The notes under the pieces: model-generated
Database searches by the model: none
Seen by the model: only the letters and a program-made list of their open reading frames with translations
What the model was told of the DNA's origin: nothing
DNA from: Bacteroidetes bacterium 46-16
GTDB taxonomy: Bacteria > Bacteroidota > Bacteroidia > Chitinophagales > Chitinophagaceae
Length of the DNA: 64,000 nucleotides
Reading direction: 5' to 3'
NCBI GenBank assembly: GCA_001897835.1
Contig: MKUN01000025.1
Location: 21,930 to 85,929, forward strand
Program-made: the position numbers and the translations under genes
Shown: positions 1 through 9,438 of the stretch, one piece after another
How positions within the stretch are numbered: the first letter of the stretch is position 1
Layout: every line of letters starts with the position of its first letter

Positions 1-246
1 TTACTGAAAGAGAACAGGGGCCATTTCATGGTAGAGAATATACTGGAAGATTGCCTCAATGATTTCTTTCACCACCATATACTCAAATACAGGCAAAGCT
101 GGAAGCTGCCGGTCAATTTTACCGGCTCGGTAGCATATGAGTTCCGGGATGTGATACTGGCCCTTTGCGAGCAATACGAATTACAGGCAGGCAAGATCGA
201 GAAAAGTCCCCTCAAAGGGCTGATAAAATATCACAATCCCAACTAA
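1..246 (+). CDS. BadF/BadG/BcrA/BcrD-type ATPase (N-acetylglucosamine kinase-like), C-terminal end
   Basis: The reading frame is open from the first base of the window, so this is the 3' end of a gene that starts upstream; the ATG at 28 is internal. The visible 81 residues resemble the C-terminus of the short sugar-kinase type BadF/BadG proteins of Bacteroidota. The segment GSVAYEFRDVILALCEQY followed by GKIEKSPLKGLIKYH corresponds to the terminal helix and strand in which a glycine-rich turn closes the ATPase fold. The family phosphorylates N-acetylglucosamine or related sugars in the cytosol. The catalytic N-terminal half is not in the window, so substrate cannot be judged. A strong hairpin terminator follows at 268-304. 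Confidence 0.6.
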   Translation, partial: LLKENRGHFMVENILEDCLNDFFHHHILKYRQSWKLPVNFTGSVAYEFRDVILALCEQYELQAGKIEKSPLKGLIKYHNPN

Positions 247-267
247 GGCAAACGAGCAAGAGCACTT

Positions 268-304
268 AAAAATATTCCCCGCCTAAGAAGCGGGGAATAT
301 TTTT
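268..304 (+). terminator. Rho-independent terminator of the sugar kinase-like gene
   Basis: A hairpin with arms ATATTCCCCGC and GCGGGGAATAT and a seven-base loop is flanked by an A-run upstream and a T-run downstream. It lies about 20 bases after the stop codon at 246. Confidence 0.85.
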
Positions 305-315
305 GCAACCAGGTA

Positions 316-347
316 TAAAAAGTAGTCCCGCCAATTGGCGGGACTAC
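316..347 (-). terminator. Rho-independent terminator of the OmpA-family gene
   Basis: A perfect stem GTAGTCCCGCC / GGCGGGACTAC around an AATT loop. Read on the minus strand it is followed by a T-run. It lies about 28 bases after the minus-strand stop at 375. Confidence 0.85.
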
Positions 348-374
348 CTATATTATTAATCTGTTACTTCTGAA

Positions 375-2114
375 TTAGTCTCTCCTGAGGTTCGGGAAAG
401 GAGGAGCTACGTTAGCAGGACCTTCTTCGCCGCTCATAGCTGAACGATACATAACAGAGTTAGCATCACCCGGCTGACCATATTGGAATATGAAGCGGTT
501 ACGATCGATACCATGTTTTTCGCTCATATACTCGATGATCGCATTTACGCGGTCCCAAGAGCGCTGCTGCTGCAGTTTGCTGCCATTACCAGAACCAGTG
601 ATAACCACTTTACAAGTTGGGTTAGCCTGCATTTGAGCGGCCAGTGTAGCCAGCTGTACCTGCATTGTCGGGCGTATCCTTGAAGAGTTGTTATCGAAGT
701 TGATAGCACCTGAACCGATGTTACCGCAAGCAGGAGCTGCTGTACCGCAACCTTCCGGACATGGGCACTTGCCTACACCATCAGCGTCAACAGGTTGACA
801 TTCTGTAGGTGTGATGAGTTGTTTATCGCGGAAATCAGGAACACCGTCACCATCTGTATCCATCGGGCAACCATGGCTATCAACTGCAACACCTGCAGGA
901 GTACCAGGGCACTTATCGAACTGGTCAGTGATACCGTCACCGTCTGCATCAGGCAGTACCGGATCAGGCAGCAGCATGTGGCGTGGTGAGTTAAGCTCGC
1001 TGTAAGCGTAGTCAAGCGGATTGAGCCAGTACAATGGTTCAACATTCTTCTTCTTGTTACCCAGGTTGAAGTTAAGACCCAGTGAGAAGTAGTTGATCAT
1101 ATCATTGTTCTGTGTCTGTACGGGTGAGCCATAAACCTGCTCAGCCCAGCGCTGACCATCAACCAGGTCATCATCCCAGGGGATAGAAAGACGGTCTTCA
1201 AGAGATATGTTCACACGTTTGCTAACGCGGAAGGCCATACCAACACCTAAGCTAGGTGTGAATTTCTTGGCATAAGAACCGATCTTACCGCCATAACGCC
1301 TGCCATTCTCTGTTTCAGCTTCTGTTTCGTAAGTGTTGTCCATAGCTGCTTTCAGCTTGTCGCGGATCGCTTTACGGTTCTCGTGTATCTGTGGTGTGTT
1401 ACCTACGATATCAGAGAAGTTGTAAGGCTGGTCGCCAGGACCGGCAGCATTGATCATTGTATGATACATCAAAGCACCCAGGCCCAGGAAGCCGTATACG
1501 CTCATACCTGTACGTGCCTTATGGAAACGTATGTTGTTGGTAGTTGCTATCAGGTCCAGGTTTATCTGGTGAGATGTCATTTTATAGTTATAATATACCT
1601 GGTCAACCGGGGCACCGGTAGCATTACCAGCATAGTTGTAAGAAGCAACACCAGCGCCGTTCCATGCCGGGTTATACCTGTAGTTCTCAGATGACTGCCA
1701 TGCCTGGCCTTTGCCAACACCGTAGTTATACTGCAAACGGGTAGATATAACATAACCCCATGCTTTACGCACGTGGAAGTGGAAACCGTAGCCACCACCC
1801 TGCCATAACATAAGGCTGGGCACGTCGCCAATAACGTTATAAAGACCGCCACCTAAACCGATCTCCCACATGTTGCGAGGTTTTGCGGGGAAGAAGTATT
1901 GGTGGTTCATAAACTTACGATGCTGGTCCATGCGGTACTTAGGTACGTAGTTTGAATCCATAACATCATAGTTCTGACCACGATATGTCATATCGCGACC
2001 AGCCCACTGGGCACTGCCGTCCATGGGTTGTGTCTGACTTTCCTGCGCGAACACCGGCTGCGATGCGAAGGCAAAACATAAACCGGCTAGCAATAGGTAC
2101 TTTTTGTTGACCAT
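375..2114 (-). CDS. OmpA-family outer-membrane protein with thrombospondin type 3 calcium repeats
   Basis: A 579-residue envelope protein. Residues 1-23 are a Sec signal peptide ending VFA|Q. Residues about 80-350 are rich in alternating aromatic/glycine segments, as expected of an outer-membrane beta-barrel region. Residues 386-430 hold two thrombospondin type 3 repeats (DADGDGITDQFDKCPG and DTDGDGVPDFRD) that bind calcium. Residues about 463-560 form an OmpA-like peptidoglycan-binding domain (AINFDNNSSRIRP; QQQRSWDRVNAI). This order (barrel, TSP3, OmpA) is common in Bacteroidota porin-like proteins that anchor the outer membrane to the wall. It is monocistronic: its own canonical promoter lies at 2177-2207 and a terminator follows the stop. 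The 60-nt 5' leader contains a 13-bp direct repeat. Confidence 0.88.
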   Translation of the reverse strand: MVNKKYLLLAGLCFAFASQPVFAQESQTQPMDGSAQWAGRDMTYRGQNYDVMDSNYVPKYRMDQHRKFMNHQYFFPAKPRNMWEIGLGGGLYNVIGDVPSLMLWQGGGYGFHFHVRKAWGYVISTRLQYNYGVGKGQAWQSSENYRYNPAWNGAGVASYNYAGNATGAPVDQVYYNYKMTSHQINLDLIATTNNIRFHKARTGMSVYGFLGLGALMYHTMINAAGPGDQPYNFSDIVGNTPQIHENRKAIRDKLKAAMDNTYETEAETENGRRYGGKIGSYAKKFTPSLGVGMAFRVSKRVNISLEDRLSIPWDDDLVDGQRWAEQVYGSPVQTQNNDMINYFSLGLNFNLGNKKKNVEPLYWLNPLDYAYSELNSPRHMLLPDPVLPDADGDGITDQFDKCPGTPAGVAVDSHGCPMDTDGDGVPDFRDKQLITPTECQPVDADGVGKCPCPEGCGTAAPACGNIGSGAINFDNNSSRIRPTMQVQLATLAAQMQANPTCKVVITGSGNGSKLQQQRSWDRVNAIIEYMSEKHGIDRNRFIFQYGQPGDANSVMYRSAMSGEEGPANVAPPFPNLRRD

Positions 2115-2134
2115 AACAGATTTGTTTATTTAAA

Positions 2135-2163
2135 GATTTTGGTTAAACTCGATTTTGGTTAAA
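2135..2163. repeat. 13-bp direct repeat in the ompA-family 5' leader
   Basis: The string GATTTTGGTTAAA occurs at 2135-2147 and again at 2151-2163, period 16. Both copies lie in the transcribed leader between the promoter (2177-2207) and the start codon at 2114. In the RNA this gives two AACCAAAAUC segments. It could be a protein or small-RNA target, or chance in AT-rich DNA. Confidence 0.5.
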
Positions 2164-2176
2164 ATGCAAATATGCA

Positions 2177-2207
2177 GCAAAGGTATAGTACACTTTTAAA
2201 AAAACAA
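2177..2207 (-). promoter_or_regulatory. Bacteroidota-type promoter of the OmpA-family gene
   Basis: Read on the minus strand, TTTG is followed by exactly 19 bases and then TACCTTTGC, matching the Bacteroidota consensus TTG-N19-TAnnTTTG at both elements. The predicted start of transcription is about 60 bases before the ATG. Confidence 0.8.
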
Positions 2208-2335
2208 AGAATAAAAAATAAAAATGTTTCATTAACAACAATTTTACAATTGTCAAGGATTATGCCAAAAAAATACTTCCACTAATCAAATACATACCCG
2301 ACTTTTGCAATCTTTATGGCGGGTATCTCCTTTCG

Positions 2336-3298
2336 ATGGAACTTGTAAAGCAAATAATAGGACCGGAATTAGCAACATTTGAGAAAAAATTCTCAGATAA
2401 CGTAAAGGGCTCCAACCCCTTGCTGGACAAGATTATGCGCTTTATTATCCGGCGAAAAGGCAAGCAAATGCGGCCCATGTTCGTGCTCCTTTCGGCCAGG
2501 ATAGCCGGGAACATCAATGAAAAGACTTACCGGGCCGCATCGCTCATAGAATTATTGCACACAGCCACTTTGGTACACGATGATGTGGTGGACAATGCCA
2601 TGATTCGTAGAAATTTTTTCTCAATAAACGCACTGTGGAAGAACAAAATAGCCGTGCTGGTAGGCGATTACCTGCTGGCCAAAGGTTTGCTGCTGTCGGT
2701 AGAACATGGCGATTACCCTATCCTGAAGATCACATCGAGGGCGGTGAAAGAAATAAGCGAGGGTGAGCTGCTACAAATGGAAAAAGCCAGGAAGCTTGAT
2801 ATCAAAGAGGATATATATTTTGAAATAATAAAAGCAAAGACTGCCTCTCTACTATCAGCAGCATGTGCCGCAGGGGCCTTCTCTGCAAACGATAGTGAAG
2901 AGCAGGCGGATGCCTTCAGGCTCTTTGGGGAAAAAATAGGCATAGCCTTCCAGATCAAGGATGACCTCTTCGATTATGGCGAGGAGAAGATCGGCAAGCC
3001 CACAGGTATAGATATCAAGGAACGTAAAATGACCCTGCCCCTGATCTACACCCTTCAAAAAGTAGATAATGCAACCAAAAAGAGGATAATATATATAATA
3101 AAAAATCACAACACAGATAAACAAAAGGTAAACGAGGTGATCAGGATAGTGAATGAAACGGGGGGAATAGCCTATGCCCAGCAAAAAATGAAGGAATACC
3201 AACAGCAGGGGCTTGAACTGCTGCAACAATACCCGGACAGCCCCGAGCGCAGGGCCATGGAAGAGCTGGTGGCCTATGTGATAGACCGGAAACATTAA
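2336..3298 (+). CDS. Polyprenyl synthetase (all-trans octaprenyl-diphosphate synthase-like)
   Basis: A 320-residue trans-isoprenyl diphosphate synthase, the normal length for the family. The first aspartate-rich motif is DDVVD at residues 82-86 (preceded by LVH) and the second is DDLFD at 209-213, followed by a KPTGIDI stretch. These bind the Mg-pyrophosphate of the allylic substrate and of isopentenyl diphosphate. The family makes the C35-C45 side chain, in Bacteroidota usually of menaquinone. Small side chains just before the first motif (HTATLVH) fit a long-chain product, but product length is inferred. It precedes uvrA by 100 bases on the same strand; co-transcription is possible but not shown. 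Confidence 0.88.
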   Translation: MELVKQIIGPELATFEKKFSDNVKGSNPLLDKIMRFIIRRKGKQMRPMFVLLSARIAGNINEKTYRAASLIELLHTATLVHDDVVDNAMIRRNFFSINALWKNKIAVLVGDYLLAKGLLLSVEHGDYPILKITSRAVKEISEGELLQMEKARKLDIKEDIYFEIIKAKTASLLSAACAAGAFSANDSEEQADAFRLFGEKIGIAFQIKDDLFDYGEEKIGKPTGIDIKERKMTLPLIYTLQKVDNATKKRIIYIIKNHNTDKQKVNEVIRIVNETGGIAYAQQKMKEYQQQGLELLQQYPDSPERRAMEELVAYVIDRKH

Positions 3299-3398
3299 AC
3301 AATAATATCCTATATCATATTATAATGGTATTGCGTAATAAGATACCAGCAAACAAACAGTTTCCCAATATTGATCGTTATTTTGCTTAAGAGAATTT

Positions 3399-6254
3399 AT
3401 GGCTAAAAGGGAACAATTAATTGAAAGCAACCCATATATAGAGGTACAGGGTGCGCGGGTGCATAACCTGAAGAATATTGATGTAAACATACCCAAGAAC
3501 AAACTGGTAGTCATCACAGGTATCAGCGGCAGCGGCAAGTCTTCGCTGGCCTTCGATACCATTTTTGCAGAGGGGCAGCGCAGGTATATGGAAAGCTTCG
3601 CCGCCTATGCCCGCCAGTTCATGGGCGATCTTGACCGGCCCGATGTGGATAAGATAAAGGGCCTGTCACCGGTAATATCTATAGAACAGAAGACCACTAA
3701 CCGTAACCCACGCTCAACAGTGGGCACGGTTACCGAAGTATATGATTTTATGCGCCTGCTCTATGCCCGGGCTTCGGAGGCTTTTTCTTACAACACGGGC
3801 AAGAAGATGTCGAAATTCAGCGAAGACGAGATCGTGGCACATATACGCGGGCATTTCGAGGGCCACAAGATAGCCCTATTGGCCCCAATAGTACGCGGTC
3901 GCAAGGGGCACTACCGTGAGCTCTTTGAACAACTGCGCAAGCAGGGCTACCTGAAGGTGCGCATAGACGGTGAAATAACGGACCTGAAGGAGCGCATGCA
4001 GCTCGACCGCTATAAGATACATGATATAGAACTGGTGGTTGACCGGCTGCTGGTGCAGGACGATGCCCATGCACGCCTGAGCCAGAGCATACAAAAGGCC
4101 CTGCAAATGGGCAAAGACCTGCTCTTTGTACTGGATGTGGATAAGAATAGCACATCGCAATACAGCAAGCAACTGATGTGTGCCGATACGGGCATATCCT
4201 ACGAAGAGCCATCACCCAACACCTTTTCTTTCAACTCGCCGTACGGCTATTGTCCCAAATGTAAAGGCCTGGGCAGCGTGTACCAGGTGAATATGAGCGA
4301 GGTGCTGCCCGATATGAGCAAAAGTATAAACGATGGCGGCATTGCCCCGCTGGGTGGCGAAAGAGATGCATGGACCTTTCAGCAGGCTACCATACTGGCT
4401 AAAAAGAATAAGATATCCCTTAATACCCCGATCAAAGACATCCCGCAAAAGCAGCTTAACATATTGCTGTACGGTAACGAAGAGGGTATCATAACATATG
4501 ACAACGACGGGGCGGATTCCTACCACGAGCATGTGGCACAACATAGTTATGAAGGCATAGTGAACATGCTCCTGCGCTGGTTCAACGAAACAAGCTCGGA
4601 AGCCATAAGGGACTGGGCAGAACATTATATGGAACTGGCCACCTGCGATGAATGCAATGGCGCGAGGCTGAAAAAAGAAAGCCTGTGGTTCAAAGTGGAT
4701 GGCCTGAACATCTCTGAGCTTTCAGAAAAATCATTACAGGAACTGATGACCTGGTTCACCGGTATTGAAAAAAGGCTGGGCAATAAACAAAACCTGATAG
4801 CCAAGGATATATTAAAGGAGATACGCGACCGCCTCCACTTCCTGCTCGATGTGGGGCTGCATTATCTTACGCTCAACCGCCCTACCCGCACTTTAAGCGG
4901 TGGCGAATCACAGCGCATCAGGCTGGCTACGCAGATAGGCTCGCAACTTACCGGCATCACGTATATACTTGACGAACCAAGCATAGGACTGCACCAACGC
5001 GATAACCACAGGCTCATCACAGCACTGAAGAACCTGCGCGACGGCGGCAACTCGGTACTGGTAGTGGAGCACGATAAAGATATTATGCTGGCAGCCGACC
5101 ACCTGATAGATATAGGCCCCGCTGCGGGCGTGCATGGCGGCAAAATAGTAAGCCAGGGCAAGCCAGCCGATGTGATCAAAAGCAACACCACAACCGCGGG
5201 TTATCTTAACCATCATTTAAAAATAGAAGTACCTAAAGAACGGCGCAAAGGCATTGGCAAAAAACTGGTACTGAAAGGGGCCACAGGCCACAACCTGAAA
5301 AACGTAAGCATAGAATTGCCCCTCGGCACATTTGTATGCGTTACCGGCGTATCGGGCAGTGGCAAAAGCACGCTTATCAATGAAACGCTTTATCCCATAC
5401 TGGGCAAGCACTGCTATCATAATTTCAAGCAGTCGCCCATGCCTTATAAAAATGTACAGGGGCTGGAGTATATAGATAAGGTGATCGAAATAGATCAAAG
5501 CCCCATAGGCCGCACGCCACGCAGCAACCCGGCCACCTATTGCGGCTTCTTTAACGAGATACGCCAGCTATTCGCACAGGTACCGGAAGCTAAGATAAGG
5601 GGCTACAATGCTGGCCGTTTTTCCTTCAATGTAAAAAGCGGCCGCTGCGAGGAATGCCAGGGAGGCGGCATGCGGGTGATAGAAATGAACTTCCTGCCTG
5701 ATGTATATGTGCCCTGCGAAAAATGTAACGGCCGCCGCTATAACCGTGAAACACTGGAGATACGCTTCAAAGGCAAATCGATAGCAGACGTGCTGGATAT
5801 GACGGTGGACGAAGCTGTGAGCTTTTTCAACAATGTGCATTACCTGCACCGCAAAATAAAGACCCTGCAGGACGTGGGCCTGGGCTATGTGACACTTGGC
5901 CAAAGTGCCGTAACCCTCAGCGGCGGCGAGGCCCAGCGGGTGAAGCTGGCTACAGAGCTATCGAAAAGGGACACAGGACAAACCATATATATACTCGACG
6001 AGCCCACCACCGGCCTGCATTTTGAAGATATAAAGCACTTGCTTGCCGTGCTCAACCGCCTGGCCGACCGTGGCAACACCGTATTGGTGATCGAACATAA
6101 TATGGATGTGATAAAAGTGGCCGACTATATTATAGATATGGGGCCCGAGGGCGGCTCAGGGGGCGGTAAAGTAGTGGGTGAAGGCACACCCGAAAAAATA
6201 GCACAGATAAAAGACAGCCATACAGGACAATATCTAAAACCGGAACTGGAATAA
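3399..6254 (+). CDS. uvrA: Excinuclease ABC subunit A
   Basis: A 951-residue UvrA, the damage-recognition ATPase of nucleotide-excision repair, which dimerises and loads UvrB. It has two ABC ATPase modules: the first Walker A is GISGSGKSS near the N-terminus and the second GVSGSGKST mid-protein. ABC signatures TLSGGESQRIRLA and TLSGGEAQRVKLA are each followed by a Walker B ending ILDEP. Zinc-finger cysteine pairs are present: CPKC, CDEC, and the essential C-terminal finger with CEEC and CEKC. The order and length match full UvrA, with no truncation. The start MAKREQLIES lies just ahead of the conserved IEVQGARVHNLKN. A bidirectional hairpin terminator follows immediately. Confidence 0.97.
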   Translation: MAKREQLIESNPYIEVQGARVHNLKNIDVNIPKNKLVVITGISGSGKSSLAFDTIFAEGQRRYMESFAAYARQFMGDLDRPDVDKIKGLSPVISIEQKTTNRNPRSTVGTVTEVYDFMRLLYARASEAFSYNTGKKMSKFSEDEIVAHIRGHFEGHKIALLAPIVRGRKGHYRELFEQLRKQGYLKVRIDGEITDLKERMQLDRYKIHDIELVVDRLLVQDDAHARLSQSIQKALQMGKDLLFVLDVDKNSTSQYSKQLMCADTGISYEEPSPNTFSFNSPYGYCPKCKGLGSVYQVNMSEVLPDMSKSINDGGIAPLGGERDAWTFQQATILAKKNKISLNTPIKDIPQKQLNILLYGNEEGIITYDNDGADSYHEHVAQHSYEGIVNMLLRWFNETSSEAIRDWAEHYMELATCDECNGARLKKESLWFKVDGLNISELSEKSLQELMTWFTGIEKRLGNKQNLIAKDILKEIRDRLHFLLDVGLHYLTLNRPTRTLSGGESQRIRLATQIGSQLTGITYILDEPSIGLHQRDNHRLITALKNLRDGGNSVLVVEHDKDIMLAADHLIDIGPAAGVHGGKIVSQGKPADVIKSNTTTAGYLNHHLKIEVPKERRKGIGKKLVLKGATGHNLKNVSIELPLGTFVCVTGVSGSGKSTLINETLYPILGKHCYHNFKQSPMPYKNVQGLEYIDKVIEIDQSPIGRTPRSNPATYCGFFNEIRQLFAQVPEAKIRGYNAGRFSFNVKSGRCEECQGGGMRVIEMNFLPDVYVPCEKCNGRRYNRETLEIRFKGKSIADVLDMTVDEAVSFFNNVHYLHRKIKTLQDVGLGYVTLGQSAVTLSGGEAQRVKLATELSKRDTGQTIYILDEPTTGLHFEDIKHLLAVLNRLADRGNTVLVIEHNMDVIKVADYIIDMGPEGGSGGGKVVGEGTPEKIAQIKDSHTGQYLKPELE

Positions 6255-6286
6255 AAAAAGGGCAGGAAAAGATCCTGCCCTTTTTT
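6253..6286. terminator. Bidirectional terminator between uvrA and sucD
   Basis: A stem AAAAGGGCAGG / CCTGCCCTTTT with a seven-base loop, A-run before and T-run after, between the convergent stops of uvrA (6254) and sucD (6309). It can serve both strands. Confidence 0.85.
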
Positions 6287-6308
6287 ACGTAAAAGTCTTT
6301 TAGCTTGT

Positions 6309-7193
6309 TTAAGCTACAGCTTCTTTCTTAAGTACCTGTGCCATGGTAACACCAATGTTGGCCGGGCTTTCTACTACATGTATGCCGCATTCGCTCATGA
6401 TCTTCATTTTGGCTGCAGCAGTATCATCGGCACCGCCTATTATGGCACCGGCATGGCCCATGCGGCGACCCGGAGGTGCCGTTTGACCAGCAATAAAGCC
6501 AACAACCGGTTTGCGCATATTATCCTTCAGCCAGCGGGCAGCTTCTGCTTCCATATTACCGCCTATCTCGCCTATCATGATGATACCATCAGTTTCACTG
6601 TCGTTCATCAGCAGTTCCACAGCCTCTTTGGTGGTAGTGCCAATAATGGGGTCGCCACCTATGCCTATAGCAGTAGAGATGCCTAAGCCGGCTTTCACCA
6701 CCTGGTCGGCAGCCTCATAAGTAAGTGTGCCCGATTTGGACACCACACCAATACGGCCCGGTATAAATACAAAACCCGGCATGATGCCCACCTTGGCTTC
6801 GCCGGCAGTGATAACGCCGGGGCAATTAGGGCCTATCAGCCTGCAGTCTTTCCCTACCAGGAAATCGCGGGCCATGATCATATCCTGTACCGGTATACCT
6901 TCGGTGATGCATATGATCACTTTAATGCCCGCATCGGCAGCTTCCATGATCGCATCGGCAGCAAACGCCGGGGGTACGAAAATGATGGATACGTCGGCAC
7001 CGGTACCATCTACCGCATCTTTTACGGTATTGAACACGGGACGGTCAAGGTGGCTGCTGCCGCCCTTACCGGGGGTAACGCCGCCTACTACCTGTGTGCC
7101 ATATTCTATCATCTGCGTGGCATGAAAAGTGCCTTCGGTACCTGTAAAACCCTGTACGATAATTTTTGAATCCTTATTTACTAATACAGCCAT
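6309..7193 (-). CDS. sucD: Succinate-CoA ligase (ADP-forming) subunit alpha
   Basis: A 294-residue alpha subunit of succinyl-CoA synthetase, which couples succinyl-CoA to succinate plus a nucleoside triphosphate in the TCA cycle. The N-terminal CoA-binding Rossmann domain shows [14 protein letters not shown] and GVTPGKGG. The C-terminal ligase domain has the phosphorylated histidine in [10 protein letters not shown] (His247). Length is normal. The beta-subunit gene sucC is not next to it, so the two are encoded apart, as in many Bacteroidota. A textbook promoter lies 40 bases upstream (7233-7263) and the gene ends at the terminator shared with uvrA, so it is monocistronic. Confidence 0.95.
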   Translation of the reverse strand: MAVLVNKDSKIIVQGFTGTEGTFHATQMIEYGTQVVGGVTPGKGGSSHLDRPVFNTVKDAVDGTGADVSIIFVPPAFAADAIMEAADAGIKVIICITEGIPVQDMIMARDFLVGKDCRLIGPNCPGVITAGEAKVGIMPGFVFIPGRIGVVSKSGTLTYEAADQVVKAGLGISTAIGIGGDPIIGTTTKEAVELLMNDSETDGIIMIGEIGGNMEAEAARWLKDNMRKPVVGFIAGQTAPPGRRMGHAGAIIGGADDTAAAKMKIMSECGIHVVESPANIGVTMAQVLKKEAVA

Positions 7194-7232
7194 GAGCCTT
7201 ATATAATAACAATGAAAATTTTAATGACGCGG

Positions 7233-7263
7233 GCAAAATTAAGGGAATTGGCCTCAAATGCAA
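7233..7263 (-). promoter_or_regulatory. Bacteroidota-type promoter of sucD
   Basis: On the minus strand TTG is followed by 19 bases and TAATTTTGC, an exact match to TTG-N19-TAnnTTTG. It lies about 40 bases before the sucD ATG. The rest of the 7194-7570 gap holds only the orphan hairpin at 7420-7444. Confidence 0.8.
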
Positions 7264-7419
7264 ATTAGAATATCGCTTCAATGTTAAGAATACTAAAAAC
7301 TATTTGCCCATTCCCAACCTTTTTTCATGCAGTACAGTCTACTTAATTGCTACAATGATAAACTCTTAGTCATAGATAAAAGATTAAATTTTGTAATGGG
7401 TAATCAATTCTAGATTTCG

Positions 7420-7444
7420 AAGGCCGGTCTCTACCGGCCTTTTT
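7420..7444 (+). terminator. Orphan hairpin terminator in the sucD / T9SS-protein gap
   Basis: A perfect stem AAGGCCGGT / ACCGGCCTT with a CTCT loop is followed by a T-run on the plus strand. No plus-strand gene ends before it: the previous plus-strand gene, uvrA, stops at 6254 with its own terminator. A promoter-like ATTAAATTTTG sits about 30 bases upstream, so a very short RNA could be made here. Confidence 0.65.
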
Positions 7445-7570
7445 CATTTTTATATCCTTCTCCCCCTACTTACGAATATATAAATAATATATATGCTGTA
7501 ATACTAACAATAGGTTATAATGTCTCGTCAATACGTAGGTAACTTATATTTTCGATCCAACTATTTTTTT

Positions 7571-9286
7571 ATGAAAAAGAAGATTTACTACAGTTTGCTA
7601 GCACTTGGCAGCATGTTGTGTTGCAGTAATTTATCAACCGCACAAACCATTACCGGCCACTCGGTCGTGTATCCAAATCAGTGCGGCGGTGTTACTATGC
7701 ATATTACGACCACCTATACTGCCAGTCAGCAGATCGAGACCTCATGGGGCGATATGGCCACAACAACAGTAAATGTTTACGACACACTGGGAAATGGAGA
7801 TGCCTATGCTTACCATTCCTATGTCTATCCCGGTACCTATACCATAAAACATGTTTTGATACAAAATAGTCAACGTATCGATTCAGTAACTTATTCATAT
7901 GATGACCCTCATTGCCAGACAGCAGGATTTTACAATTATTACGATGCTAATAATAATTGTGTGTATGACTCAGCCGTAGATACTTATAGCCCGGTAGCTT
8001 CCACGTTCGCTATCGACTCTGCCGGTGTTCCAATAGATACAATAACTGTCACCAGCGGCTTTTACTATTATATGTATGGCCCTACCGGTACGGTATATAA
8101 ATTTACACCCATCAATGTACCTCCGGGCGCACTGGTCAGCTGCCCGGCAATTGGTTATACTACCGTCACAGTGCAGGCACCTCAGAATGTATATACTGAA
8201 GAATACTTTGGCTATACCTGTAGTGGTATCACCAGCTTCGATCTTGCTGCGAATGTAACTGTCAGCACCGGTCGTCATCATGCCAAGGCCAGCGTATTGG
8301 TAACAAACAATTACTGTAACGGACAAAATGCAACCCTTACCATGCATTTCAGCCCCAAATATGATTTTCAGTATGCCATGCCGGCACCCACAACCGTAAA
8401 CGGCAATACACTTACATGGGATATAACCAACCTGTCTCTTTTAACACCAGGGTATATTACTGCTGATTTTGAAGTACCAAATTCGCAGAACCAGGCTAAC
8501 TGGCTGCTTCCCGGCGACACTGTACATTCAAGTTACTATTTGACGCCTACAGCTAACGATACAGACACGGTGAACAACGTAGTGATACATGAGGATACTG
8601 TAATTTCTTCTTATGACCCCAACTACAAAGAAGTGAGCCCTGAAGGTGATATCGCCCCCGGGACCGAGCTTACCTACACACTGCATTTTGAAAATACAGG
8701 CAATGATACTGCAACAAACATTTACATCCTTGACACATTATCAGATAACCTGGTAGCAAGCACACTTGATATTGTAGCAAGTTCCGCCACCATGATATTC
8801 AGCATGAATAAAACTCTTTCAGGGCTCAATGTTGCGAAATTTGATTTTCCCAATATCAATCTTCCTGACAGCGCGAACAATAAACCTTGTACGGGTATGG
8901 TAGTGTTTAAGATCAAAACCAGGGCTAGCCTGCCTCCGGGTACTTATGTACCCAATAGCGCCGGCATCTATTTTGACGATAATGAAGCCGTCCAGACCAA
9001 TACCGCAGTAAACATGATCGCAATACCGCAAAGTGTAAACATACTATCTAATAATGCAGACCTTATCGTTTACCCTAACCCCACCAATGATGTGCTGACT
9101 ATTAAAATGAATGCACAAGCCTATAGCACACTGGAGATAAAAAATACCCATGGCCAGGTAATACTGCAACAGACCCTGAAACAAAATGACACCAAAGTGA
9201 ACGTAAAGGCCCTGCCCTCAGGTATCTACTTTGCGACCTTAAAAGGCGATGCAGGCAGCAAAACCATCAAGTTCGAAAAACTATAA
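7571..9286 (+). CDS. T9SS type A-secreted protein with PKD-like and DUF11-like domains (paralog 1)
   Basis: A secreted protein of 571 residues when started at 7571. This ATG directly precedes a Sec signal peptide (MKKKIYYSLLALGSMLCC, cleaved near STAQ); the in-frame ATG at 7520 would only add 17 unlikely residues. The N-terminal third has a PKD-like fold region (SWGDMATTTVNVYD, YPGTYTIKHVL). The middle has an SdrD/prealbumin-like segment beginning YDANNNCVYD. A DUF11-type repeat starts at DPNYKEVSPEGD (ELTYTLHFENTGNDTA). The last about 75 residues are a type IX sorting domain (VYPNPTNDVL, LPSGIYFATL, TIKFEKL). It is paralogous to the next gene. Exported by T9SS to the surface or medium; the ligand is unknown. 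Confidence 0.82.
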   Translation: MKKKIYYSLLALGSMLCCSNLSTAQTITGHSVVYPNQCGGVTMHITTTYTASQQIETSWGDMATTTVNVYDTLGNGDAYAYHSYVYPGTYTIKHVLIQNSQRIDSVTYSYDDPHCQTAGFYNYYDANNNCVYDSAVDTYSPVASTFAIDSAGVPIDTITVTSGFYYYMYGPTGTVYKFTPINVPPGALVSCPAIGYTTVTVQAPQNVYTEEYFGYTCSGITSFDLAANVTVSTGRHHAKASVLVTNNYCNGQNATLTMHFSPKYDFQYAMPAPTTVNGNTLTWDITNLSLLTPGYITADFEVPNSQNQANWLLPGDTVHSSYYLTPTANDTDTVNNVVIHEDTVISSYDPNYKEVSPEGDIAPGTELTYTLHFENTGNDTATNIYILDTLSDNLVASTLDIVASSATMIFSMNKTLSGLNVAKFDFPNINLPDSANNKPCTGMVVFKIKTRASLPPGTYVPNSAGIYFDDNEAVQTNTAVNMIAIPQSVNILSNNADLIVYPNPTNDVLTIKMNAQAYSTLEIKNTHGQVILQQTLKQNDTKVNVKALPSGIYFATLKGDAGSKTIKFEKL

Positions 9287-9311
9287 TACTACTGGCACCT
9301 TCCATAAACCA

Positions 9312-9343
9312 AAAGTCCTGCTCCATGAGCAGGACTTTCTTTA
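9312..9343 (+). terminator. Terminator after T9SS paralog 1
   Basis: A stem AAAGTCCTGCTC / GAGCAGGACTTT with a CAT loop and a following T-rich run, about 25 bases after the stop at 9286. It separates the two paralogs into independent transcripts. Confidence 0.85.
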
Positions 9344-9438
9344 TAGGTTAATAATATTTCCTCACACTACTAACGTTTTAATATATAATTTCGTCTACAA
9401 TATGGTAACAGCCTTTTAACCTTAAAAAATCGAGATCA

